Shown here piece after piece: positions 40,401 to 53,100 of a DNA stretch of 64,000 bases. Position 1 is the stretch's first letter. Each line of letters opens with the position of its first letter. Under the pieces are notes generated by a model that had not been told where the DNA came from, did no database searches, and saw only the letters and a program-made list of their open reading frames with translations. The DNA is from Owenia fusiformis (lineage: Eukaryota; Annelida; Polychaeta; Sabellida; Oweniidae), in NCBI GenBank assembly GCA_903813345.2, contig CAIIXF020000005.1, forward strand, positions 15,069,375 through 15,133,374. Reading direction: 5' to 3'. The translations under genes were made by a program, and so were the position numbers.

Positions 40401-43400
40401 TAAAGCTATACTTCAGAAAGATCTACAAATTAGCAAAAATTTCTGTTTTCCTGACCCCCCATACACGGCCCCTGGGGGTCAGGATGAAAAACACGGAATA
40501 CATGTGAAATAGATAGATGTTGCAGATATACTACCAAAATTTCAAACAATAATATTAATTACTTTAGTTTAGAATGGAAAATTTATGATTTTTGCGAAAA
40601 AGTCCCGTCATTTTTAAAGCGGCGGCCATCTTGAAAAAATTCATTTTGAATTTTCTGAGGTACAAATCTGAAAAATAATACCATAATTGTTATCTACTCC
40701 AAAATTCCTTCAATTTGAGTATTATATAGCCATACTTTGAAGGGATTGAAAAATTATTGCGAAATCGTACATTAGACGGCCATTTTGAATTTTACGAGGC
40801 TCGAATCAGAAAAAAGATACAATATTTGCAATCTACTCTTAATTGCCTTTCATTTGAGTATAATAATGCTATACTTCAGAAAGATCTAAAAAGTAGCGAA
40901 AATTTCTGTTTTCCTGACCCCCCATACACGGTCCCTGGGGGTCAGGATGAAAAACACAGAATATATGTGAAATAGATAGATGTTGTGAATATACTACCAA
41001 AATTTCAAACAATAATATTTATTACTTTGGTTTAGAATGAAAAATTTATGATTTTTACGAAAAAGTCCCGTCATTTTTAAAGCGGCGGCCATCTTGAAAA
41101 AATTTTTTTTTGCGTAAAACTATTCATCAATATACATCTTTCCACCAAATATGAAAAAAATCTGTCTATTAATATTTGAGTTATCTTCCGGACGGACGGA
41201 CGGACGGACTGACTGACTGACTGACAGACTGACGGACGGACGGCTTCACTATATCCCTACCGAACTTCGTTCGTTGGGATAATTATCATCATGTGTAAAG
41301 TGGAAACTATTTAACATATTTTAACTCCAAAGTAGGATAACAATCTTTATAAGATACTAGGATATGATTGTTTATAACTTTATAGGGTATGATACCATTG
41401 ATTTTAAAGTAGGATATCAAGGAAGTTACTTATACCTCAAAATGATTGTTGAAAGAGAGTTTTACTCTGAGCCTGGCGTGGTCAGAGGTTTCCACCTCAA
41501 GAAAGTCTGTGATGAAATCTGGACCTAACATCAGACCAAGTGACTTTAAGGCATCTGATTTCTTTGGTTTACCAGCTAAAATGATAAGATCATTAATCAC
41601 AACAATGATAAGGAAATAATCAAGATGACTGTATGTATTACACCCATGGATTGAAACTGAAACTTTTCATTAAAAGTGGAACTGAAACTCCATGTCTTTC
41701 ATTTCTACTTGTTGCAGTGGCAAAAAATACAAAACGATATTTTTTCAGGAGAACTGAATGTTTTAAGTACAAAAAATGCAAATATTCACCGCTTAAACTG
41801 AGGACATTGAAGTTCTCATGTGGGCCCAAAATAACAAGATCTGGCCCAAAAATAACTCTTGCTGTTTTTTCTTTGTAGTTATACACTTGAACAGCAGTAT
41901 TTCCTGGACAGCGATATGTCACAACCCTCGTCTTGTCACGTCCCTAAAAAGAAAGTGACAGAACTACTTCACCTTTGAAGAGCCATTTATTTAACATTTT
42001 CAAAGCACTTATCAAGTGACAAAATGTAACATCGAAATATCCTATCATAATACATTTATCATGAAAGATGCATTTCACTTTACAAAAGAAATAAATTAGT
42101 ACCGTGGGTACTGGGCTCACATGGTGTTGCTCAAAAGTGAAAATAAAAAAGACAGGTATAATTTTTTGCAGATTTTTTGTGACAAAATTAGGGCTAATTG
42201 AAGCCAGTGGTTTTGATGATTGCAGTGTGACGCTTGTTTCGTGCGGCCTTTCTGTTTTTTCCCATTTCATTGGAGGACTTACAGGAGCTACTGGTTGCAG
42301 TAAAGGCGATGTTGGCTTTTCTCTGTAACAGATGATCTGAATTAAATTCTAAGATACTCTATTAATGCTACCCTATTGCATTAGTTCGACTACACTTCTT
42401 AAAAGAGAGCTTCGTCCGGATATAAGGGTGGCCAACTGCTACACGGACAACAATGTTTTTAGGTACATAGTTTTATGAAGATATTGCATTATAGATACAT
42501 GGCATGTAAAACTGTGATAAAGTTTCAAGTCTCTCGAGAGGTTTATAACCATATACATGTAGTGAACTTACATGTGTAGTGCAGCATTGTCCTTTTCTTC
42601 TTCTTGTTCCCTGAGAGCAATAAGAGCAGAGGTCTCCCTATGTACAGCTGCATCCGTACATGGAATGTAGCGGATGCTGGAAAACCATAAAGACTACATA
42701 TAGAGGTTTCATTAGCAGCAGGCAATGGGTGATTTTCAGTTGTTTGTAGAGACTTTTCAACTTTGACCATGTTAAATTTAAGATTTTCATTAATTTTGCC
42801 TGTTGTATATTTATTTACCCTTTTGTGAGAAATTCTAGTGAAACCCATGTACTGTATTTACAATATTACATACATTCAAACACATTACATATTGCACACA
42901 ATATCTAAGTATATTTCACTCATTATCTATATGATTGCACTTCATCTATAACACTTGCATACATTATGTAGATACACACATTATCTGAGCGTACAATATA
43001 CCCTATCTACTAATGTCTCATATTTTTGGACTCCAACATACCTAATATCTGTCCCCAGTAAGGACGCCCTCCTGAGTATAGCACGAGCTTGAGCGTTTGT
43101 GATTCTACGAAGATTTTCACTATTTACTGTTAGAATATAATCACCTATTTGAATACGGCCATCTTTTTGTACAGGGCCACCTTTTGTGATTGCCTTAACT
43201 ACGCAACCATTGACAGCTTTTTCGGTGGCCTCTACAGCTAATCCTGCAAAACAAAAGATAAGGATAAAAACAAAAGGTTGAAAAAGGATTAACATGCAAA
43301 ATGTCACCATATGCCATTTCTTACATTTCTTATAGAATGCCGAACACCAATCACCTAACACCAAACTGCCCCCCAAAAAAGTTGGAGACTATGACACTTC

Positions 43401-46400
43401 TGGTGATGGCATAAAAGTTACTGTATTTAAACATCACAAAATGTTACCATTGAATTGCAATCATAAAAGTGTAACCGTTTGTTACAGAAGCATGCCAAAC
43501 ACAACCTTTCTTCCGCATGGTGGCTATGACATATGAAGTCACCTGACAGAACTCATCACTCACCTAATTGATAATTTCCTTTTTTAATTTTGATTGTACG
43601 TTCTAGAGCAGCAGGTAAAGTAGGAATCTCAGGTCCCCCACCCCAGGCTTGTCGTGGAGAGGGGGGTGTTGCGGGAATGGGACTTGTTCGAGGCATCGAT
43701 GATGTGGGAGTAAGGTCACTTTTTGGTACACTACTGGCTAATTCAGGCTACAATGGAATAGTTTTAATGATAAATCTACAAAAATTAGTACTGTGGGTAC
43801 TGGGCTCACATGGTGTTGCTCAAAAGTGAAAATAAAAAAGACGGGTATAATTTTTTGCAGATTTTTTGTGACAAAATAATTTCATACAACTACTCTTTAC
43901 AAAGACATGGCTTTTTACAATGCAGGACACCTGAACTATTTTGTAAAGCTAGGAAATGGGCCAAAAGTGAATTTCCCGAGACAAAAATGGTGGCCATTTT
44001 GAAATTAGGCGAGATTTTGAAGCAGGAGTCACAGGTTTTTTTTTCTTTATTGATGTTGAACAAAATTATTCTAAATCAGGAATTTTTTACCTCCAACTAC
44101 CTGTTTAACACAAATGAAATTCTCATATCTGCAATTACCTCTATTTAGGTTACTATCAAGTAGAATGACTAGGAGTGCATTCTGTACTGCTGCTGCTGCT
44201 GCATCGGGTCATGGGGCCACATCTCATCTTTGATGGGGGATAGTCTTACGCAATGGAGGTCAGCCATAGGGCGTTTCAACCAACTATCTAGTACTAAAAC
44301 TAGTATGGGTAAAGGTGGGACAAATACAAACCCAACTAAACAATCCTCTATTCTGATCTATATTCTTAAGATACTCGCAGTAAATGCTCTACTGGTTTAC
44401 ATGCCTCATGCTTATCTGAACTTCCTGTATTTGATTCTCTGTATGTGCCTCCTAATGTCTTGTGTAGTCATTAATATACTGCTATTGTTCATGATTTATT
44501 CCTCACTGTATAGCACTCAGACTGTATGAGCTGAACAAAAGCACTGTCAATCCAAGACTTCTTTTGAGCATATTAGCTGTTTGCGGCATTTCACTTCTAT
44601 TTCCAGGCCTGAGTGTCAGCTTCTTCCTACCAGACATTAACAAACTTCAGCTACTACTCTCAAATGACGTTCATCCTAATCCGGGCCCAGATGGTACCAC
44701 CAAAGGTCAAATAAATATCTTATTTTCCAATATAAACAGTATTATAGTGCAGAAAATGGAGCCAGATTTGATGCACTAAATTTCCAAATTAAAGATAAGA
44801 AAATTGATATCATAGGAATTTGTGAAGCCGGCAACTTAAATGAGACAAAAATAAATGAAAAATTTCTTATTCCGGGGTTCCTTAACCCCATTTATTCAAA
44901 ATTAGGCAGAGGCCTTATGATTTATTCACATGAAGATATAATATGTACTGATAGACCTGATCTATGTATAGATGGGCTTGACTGTATCTGGGCAGAATTA
45001 AAAATTAAGCACAGAAAACTTCTTTATGGAGTATTCTACAGGTCACCATCTCAGACAACCACAGAGCGTGATAATTTTGTTAAACTATTTGATCTTAACT
45101 TACAACAGGCAAATAACGGTAATTTTGACGGTGTTATAATAAATGGTGATTTCAATTCCAAATGTAAATCTTGGTATATTGAGATGAGGACATAAATGGA
45201 AGACTACTTAACGATATATTTTTTCAAAATGGATTTGACCAGTTAATTAAAGAGCCAACAAGAATAACCAGTAATTCAGCAACATGCATTGATCTAACAG
45301 TAACAAATATCCCTGGTCTAATTAATCACTCAACTGTCACTGAACCAATTGGATTATCTGACCACAGTACCATCATATCTCAACTTGACATTCATATTTA
45401 TAAAGGGGATCCAGAATACAAATTAATATGGAAATATAATCTTGCGAACAAAGAAGCCCTCAACTATGAAATATCACATACTGATTGGATTAACTTTTTT
45501 AATGAAAATCATGACATCCATTCCATGACAAAAAATTTCACAGATAAAATTCTTTCAATCTTTAAACAGCATATTCCAAATATATTAAAACGAATTAAAG
45601 CTAATGATAACGCCTGGTACTCTGATGAAAAAGCCCATGTTTTGCAGCAAAAAAGATCACTTTATCGTAAATTGAAAAAAATCCATCTGCTGAAAATTAT
45701 AATGCATATAAAGAGCACTCTGTAACTACAAAGAATATTATATTGCAAACAAGAGATAGCTACTATCAGACTCAAATAGACTATTTAAATGGGCAAACGA
45801 ATGCTGGCAGACCTTTTTGGGATCTTGTTAAGAAGCTACTTGGAAAATGTTTTAACTCATCTATCCCCACAATTGAAAATATCCAAACAAGAGAGACATG
45901 TATATCAAACCAAGAAAAAGCTGATGAGTTCCTCAAGTACTTTGTTAATATGTATCATTCCACTTCACCTACAAATGAACAGCCTCCACAATTCCCCTCC
46001 AGATGTGATCTGAAACTTGATTCAGTTGAATGTGAATCAAATGAAATCCTATTAATAATAAAAAATCTTGATCCATCCAAAGCAAGTGGACCAGATGGTA
46101 TCACAATCAAAATGATCCAAATGTGCCCTGATTCAATTGTAGTCCCACTTTGTATTTTATTCAATAAGATTTTAGGAAAACATACTTTTCCAGATATATG
46201 GAAACTGGGCGATATTTGATATATCTTCAAAAAAAATAGTAAGAATGACATCAAAAATTACCGACCAATTTCACTTTTGTCGATAATATCAAAAATTCTT
46301 GAAAGGGTTGTTTATAATCGAATGTACGCTCACTTTGACCAAAATAATTTACTTTACAAATACCAGTCTGGTTTTTTTAAAGGGCACAGTAATGAAATTC

Positions 46401-49400
46401 AGCTTTTAGCCATTCAAAATCTTTTATGGACCAATTTTAGCAATAACTTCGACACTAGAGCAAATTTCCTTGACATTTCGGCTGCGTTCGACAAGGTTCC
46501 GCATAACTTGCTTATTCATAAACTTAAATCTTATGGTATCTCAGGAAATCTCTTAAAATTTATCGAATCATATTTAACTAATAGAAAAGTTAGGGTTACT
46601 ATTAACGGATCATCCTCTTCAGCATCACCAGACAACTACATAAACACCTCAGTCCCTCAAGGAAGTATCCTCGGACCTTTGCTCTTCCTGATTTATATCA
46701 ATGATCTCCCAGACAACCTGACCTCAAAATGTTTTATTTACACTGACGATACATCTATTTTTGTCCCTTGTACTCCAAATGATAGAGAATCTCATCAACT
46801 GCTACAAAATGACCTGAAGACTATTGAACAGTGGTCTAAATCCTGGAAGTTAGATTTCAAACCTGAAAAAAGTAAAGAAGTCATTTTTTCTAAGAAAAAC
46901 ACCCATAATTATGAACAAGTCTTTTTGAATGATCAGCCAATATCTAGGCATAATCAGCATAAACATCTAGGCTTCTACTTTGACAGTAAACTCAGAGGCT
47001 CTGAACATATAAACTATCTTGTTGACAAAATTCAAAAAGCTCTAAATCCAATGAAACCACTCAAAAGCAAACTTAAATCTAAACAGCTCAACATCATGTA
47101 CAATTCTTATATCCAATCACTTTTCGATTACTGTGACATACTCTATCACTGTGCAACACAGGCCAATCTAAAGAGACTGGACAAGCTCCAATACCAAGCT
47201 TCATTGATTGTCTCTGGTTGCTTACCAGGATCTAATGCAAAGAAAGTCCTTGATTTGCTAAACTGGTCAAGTCTAAATGAAAGAAGAATTTTTCATTTCA
47301 AAAAGCAAATGTATAATATATTTAATCAAAATACTCCATCATACATTAGCGACATATTTCATCCTTTTAAAAAGATAAACAATAGAATGTTGCGAGGTAC
47401 ACTGGACTATAGTATACCAATCACAATGCCAAGGAAATCACCTGTTTATAATATGATGAATATATGGAATAAAATTCCAAGAGAGCTAAAATCATTACCA
47501 AGTATAGCATCATTCAAGTACAACTTGAAAAATTACCCTTCCAAGGCACAATCTCAACAATGACCTTAAAACTCTCAAGGAAACAAGAAATTATTCTAAA
47601 TCGTGCCAGATCAGATCTCATTCTCAAATCACAACTCAAGGCCCACAACTGGACAACTGTTGACTCTCCAAACTGCGAATGCGGAGCCCCTGAGACTTTC
47701 CGCCATTTGTTTTTTAAATGCCCATTGAAAACTGAACAAATTCTTAAATTTAATAGAGATATTGAACTTATCACTGGAAACCAATCTCAGTTCAGGACCC
47801 AAATGGACAAAATAAATCTTTACTTATTTGCTCACCCTTCACTTACTCAGGAACAAATTGACAATCTTTTATCAGTGGTGAGCCTATATCTTATTGAGCA
47901 TGCATAGTTACATGTAGTTGGAAGCTGGTCTACTTTTGTTCTCAGCCCTACCACTCCTTATCTCTACTGCTTTTCTCCCCTTGTTTCATTCTCTTACATT
48001 ATACTGTAGCACCATGAAGTCTTCTTTGTGTCACATAGAAAGTACACATCAGCCATTTAGCCATGGGAGACTATGGCGTGAACCTCTTTTCCCTACTCAT
48101 ACTATTATATCTTTGTTTCCAGGACCCTATAGGCAGAGGCAGCAGCCCCCCCACACTCCAATTAAAATGCAGATGCTTTCTTTTCTATTTTTTTTCTAAT
48201 ATATAATTGTGTATTAAAACCATGTTTACAAATTGTAATAACTACATTGAGGGACACCTATAATGCCACTGGCGATTGGGTCCCTCATGTATGATATGTA
48301 CTTTTAATGATTAATGGCAATAAAATCTCTTGATGAAAAAAAAAAAAAATCGGGAATCCTATCTACAGAGGATTTAAAAAGTGTTGACAGAGGTTTAAAA
48401 CTTGCCACTTTTTTGGACTGACTGAGAGACAGATGGATGAATCAATGTTAACTAAAATGGCTGAAAATAAAAAACTGATATAATATTTTGCCGACTTTTT
48501 GTAACAAAATTATTTCATACAACTACTCTTTACAGTGACATGGCTTTTTACAATGCAGGACAGCTGAAATTATTTGTAAAGCTAGGAAATGGGCCAAAAG
48601 TGAATTTCGCGAGACAAGAATGGTGACCATTTTGAAAATAGGCGAGCTTTTGAACCAAGAGTCATAGGAGAGTTTTTTGTATTGATGTTGAACAAAATTA
48701 ACTTAAAACAGGAATCCTATCGACAGAGGGTTTAAGGCAAATGGTCCAAAAGTGGATTTTGCGAGACAGATAGACAAATCAATGTTAACTAAAATGGCTG
48801 AAAATAAAAAAATGAATATAATTTTTTGCTGATTTTTCGTAACAAAATTATTTCATACATCTACTCTTTACATTGACATGGATTTTTACAATGTAGGACA
48901 CTTGAAATTATTTGTAAAGCTAGGAAATAGGATAAAAGTGAATTTCACGAGACAAAAATGGCGGCCATTTTGAAAATAGGCGAGCTTTTGAGCCAGGAGT
49001 CATAGGGGAGTTTTCTGTATTAATGTTGAACAGAAATAACTTAAAAGAGGAATCCTATCAACATAGGTTTTAAAACGTGCCACTGTTGTTGACGGAAAAT
49101 GGATTTCACAAGTCAGATGGACAAGTCAATCTTAACTAAAATGGCTGAAAATAAAAAAATAGATATAATTTTTTGCTGATTTTTTGTAACAAAATTATTT
49201 CATATATCTACTCTTTACATTGACACAGATTTTTTACAATGTAGGACACCTGAAATTATTTGTAAAGCTAGGAAATGGGTCAAAAGTGAATTTCGCGAGA
49301 CAAAAATGGCGGCCATTTTGAAAATAGGCGAGCTTTTGAACCAGGAGTCATAGGGGAGTTTTCTGTATTGATGTTGAACAGAAATAACTTAAAACAGGAA

Positions 49401-50086
49401 TCCTATTGACAGAGGTTTTAAAACGTGCCAGTCAAAAGTGAATTTCGCGAGACAAAAATGGCGGCCATTTTGAAAATAGGTGAGCTTTTGAACCAGGAGT
49501 CAAAGGGGAGTTTTCTGTATTGATGTTGAACAGAAATAACTTAAAACAGGAATCCTATCGACAGAGGTTTTAAAACGTGCCACTATTGTTGACGGACAGA
49601 CAGACAGACAGACGGATGTTAACTAAAATGGCTGAAAATAAAAAAAATAGATATAATTTTTTTGCTGATTTTTCGTAATAAAATTATTTCATACATCTAC
49701 TCTTTACATTGACATGGATTTTTACAATGTAGGACACTTGAAATTATTTGTAAAGCTAGGAAATAGGTCAAAAGTGAATTTCGCGAGACAAAAATGGCGG
49801 CCATTTTGAAAATAGGCGAGCTTTTAAGCCAGGAGTCATAGGGGAGTTTTCTGTATTGATGTTGAACAGAAATAACTTAAAACAGGAATCCTATCGACAG
49901 AGGTTTTAAAACGTGCCAGTCAAAAGTGAATTTCGCGAGACAAAAATGGCGGCCATTTTGAAAATAGGCAAGCTTTTGAACCAGGAGTCATAGGGGAGTT
50001 TTCTGTATTGATGTTGAACAGAAATAACTTAAAACAGGAATCCTATCGACAGAGGTTTTAAAACGTGCCACTATTGTTGACGGACG

Positions 50087-50118
<32 letters not shown>

Positions 50119-53100
50119 GACAAGTGAGCGATTGCAAAAGCTCACCATGTGAGCTAATAATAATAATAATAAAAAGTAGACCAATCCCAGAATTTTTTTT
50201 TTCTTTATTAGTAATGATTTCATTTGACAGTTTCAAGGAAAAAATAGGATTTAGTAACAGCTATTATTCAAAAACGTCTACAATTTTATTAGTATACAAA
50301 GTATGGCAACATAAATCTGACAAATTATCCTAGTCTATCTACACACCCCTGTGACCCCCCTGTCTCTACGTGACCACACACCCCACATAGGAATATGTTG
50401 TCAGGGGGGGGGGGTCACAAGGTCTTGTAGCTAGACTAAAATATTCCCTAGTTTCTTTCAATCACCAAAAGGGGTCAGGATTTATTTGAATAGTCTATTA
50501 CCTTGAGTATTGCAGGATCGATGGATTGTTCAAAGTAGGCCAGTTTGCGTATGTCCCCTGAGCCAGTTCCTCCCCCACTCCTGTATAAATGTATACACAT
50601 GTTTATTAGATACAATCACTCCTGTATAACATGTGCCCATTCTTATCAGATTAATACAAAAATGCTATACAATATAAAATGTATGTCATAGGGAATTGGA
50701 TAATATATCCGTCTAACTTACTTATGTGCTACATTTTTAAAAAACATAACATTAATTTGTTGACACTTAAATTGTGCACAGTTTTTTCAAATAAATATAA
50801 ATACTATACAATGTGAAATGTATTGGATACTGTAGATTGGGTTAATTTGGCGCCCGCTTTAATTTGGCGAATTTGGCGAAATTGAAAAATTCGCCAATAT
50901 AAATCTTCGCCAATATTTAGAATGAATCCCCGGGAATTATCTAGGGTATTTTGTCCAGTGTATCTAGGTCACTTCCGTTTTTTTTCCAAAAATATGAAAA
51001 AATGTCTCTCATAAATTGGCTCAGAACTGGTCAGTCACTCATTAATACTCAGGGAAAACTAGAAAGGAAAAGTGCGGTATAGGAGCAGCATCGATCGAGG
51101 GGCAAAATGTAAAGGATGATCTCACAAATATGTACAAACGTGGTGAATATCGCCATTGGCCCTCAAAAGATAAAATGAACATAGCCAAACATGCCCATTT
51201 ACCATGTTTACATGATAATTCGCAAACAGCGGGTAAGTTTAACAATTTTTTTTGCATATCCGCCAAATTAAATAGCCGCCAATATGCCAAAAATGGCAAA
51301 ATCGCCAAATTAAGTAGCGCCAAATTAACCCAATCTACAGTAATATAATATCTAACTTACTTCTATTTCATATATAAACATTTGTTTACACTAAATAACC
51401 ATTGCAAATTTTATTTCAAAATGTTTCCGATTTATTCTGTTATTTGTACAGATAATCTACCTTAGCATTGTTTCTACAATATCTGGCAACTTTTTCTCCC
51501 AGAGAACCTCATATGCAGTCAGCATAAAAGAGCGTGGGCCCATTACTGCCCGCACCTAAAACATAACAATACTTAATGTGTATGATCCAGTATGTTATAT
51601 GCTGAGTACAACATCACTTTAGCAGTGTATTAACAATATTATAATTATAAAATACTTTTAGCACCAAATCGCAGCCAAAGCAGCAGCAAATAAAAGAAAC
51701 TTTTGTAAAAGTATTCAGATTAGGAAGGTTCAATTTTAGAGTTTTATAATAATAATGTACATGTACAGGGCGGCACAAAAACCAACCCTACAATTTTGGA
51801 ATAACTTCAATTATGGTAAAATCTTCTTGCATTGAGCACTCTGTACACAAAATAGGTTATGACAATTCCATCATTATTGAGAGTTATTCCAAAATTAGGG
51901 TTGCACTTTCGTGTCACCCTGTATATGAAGAATACTCACTGCTCCTGTCTGTTCATCCCTCACATAGACTCCTTCATTCTTATTCAGTGGAATGGCCTTC
52001 CTCTTGCATATAATCTTCACCTGTGTTGGGGGAATGTACTGCAGGGGCCCATTGATCATCCATCTATCACCAGGACCTCTAGTTGGGGAGTCTACAATAG
52101 ATATACATGTATACTTAAAATGACCCTGTATTGGGGGAATGTACTGCAGAGGTCCATTGATCATCCATCTATCACCAGGACCTCTAGTTGGGGAGTCTAC
52201 AATAGATATACATGTATACTTAAAATGACCCTGTATTGGGGGAATGTACTGCAGAGGTCCATTGATTATCCATCTATCACCAGGACCTCTATTTGGGGAG
52301 CCTACAATAGATATACATGTATACTTAAAATGATCCTGTGTTGGGGGAATGTACTGCAGGACAGTGCAGGGGCCCATTGATCATCTACCTATCACCAGGA
52401 CCTCTACTTTGGGAGCCTACAATAGATTATATGTACTTAAAATGACTTGTGTTGGGGGAATGTACTGCAGAGGTCCATTGATCATCCATCTATCACCAGG
52501 ACCTCTATTTGGGGAGCCTACAATAGATATACATGTATACTTAAAATGATCCTGTGTTGGGGGAATGTACTGCAGAGGTCCATTGATCATCCATCTATCA
52601 CCAGGACCTCTAGTTGGGGAGTCTACAATAGATATACATGTATACTTAAAATGATCCTGTGTTGGGGGAATGTACTGCAGAGGTCCATTGATTATCCATC
52701 TATCACCAGGACCTCTAGTTGGGGAGTCTACAATAGATATACATGTATACTTAAAATGATCCTGTGTTGGGGGAATGTACTGCAGAGGTCCATTGATCAT
52801 CCATCTATCACCAGGACCTCTAGTTGGGGAGTCTACAATAGATATACATGTATACTTAAAATGACTTGTGTTGGGGGAATGTACTGCAGAGGTCCATTGA
52901 TCATCCATCTATCACCAGGACCTCTACTTGAGGAGCCTACAATAGATATACATGTATACTTAAAATGATCCTGTGTTGGGGGAATGTACTGCAGAGGTCC
53001 ATTGATCATCCATCTATCACCAGGACCTCTAGTTGGGGAGTCTACAATAGATATACATGTATACTTAAAATGACTTGTGTTGGGGGAATGTACTGCAGAG

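Larger units (their letters stand above)
44084..48346 (+). mobile_element. Non-LTR retrotransposon (LINE; CR1/L2-like by features), decayed
   Basis: It carries apurinic-type endonuclease, reverse transcriptase, a C-terminal Cys-His segment, AATAAA and a poly(A) tail at about 48,336-48,349. Near-perfect duplications (aaatcaggaat at 44,073-44,083; aaatcgggaat at 48,347-48,357) mark the target site inside an older repeat. Decay: three frame changes before the RT (near 44,755, 45,170-45,190 and 45,680) and one in-frame TGA at 46,217-46,219. It lies on the strand opposite to MVP, in its intron 8. Confidence 0.85.
43782..50160. mobile_element. Non-autonomous GGCGGCCATTTT repeat element, split by a LINE
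   Basis: The left part is 43,782-44,083 and the right part 48,347-about 50,160; the middle is a younger LINE. The right part holds 4 tandem units (atggctgaaaataaaa at 48,458, 48,793, 49,139 and 49,628). One 144-bp block is duplicated again. Units carry AAAATGGCGGCCATTTTGAAAA and aacagaaataacttaaaacaggaatcc. The element ends with a (GACG/GACA)n tract (about 50,070-50,121) and agctcaccatgtgagct, which mirrors gggctcacatggtgttgc at its start. No protein is encoded. It fills most of MVP intron 8. Confidence 0.65.

Noticed and set aside
41638-42270. Two minus-strand open frames seen as independent small genes
   Set aside because: They are MVP exons 12 and 13 read on into the intervening intron.
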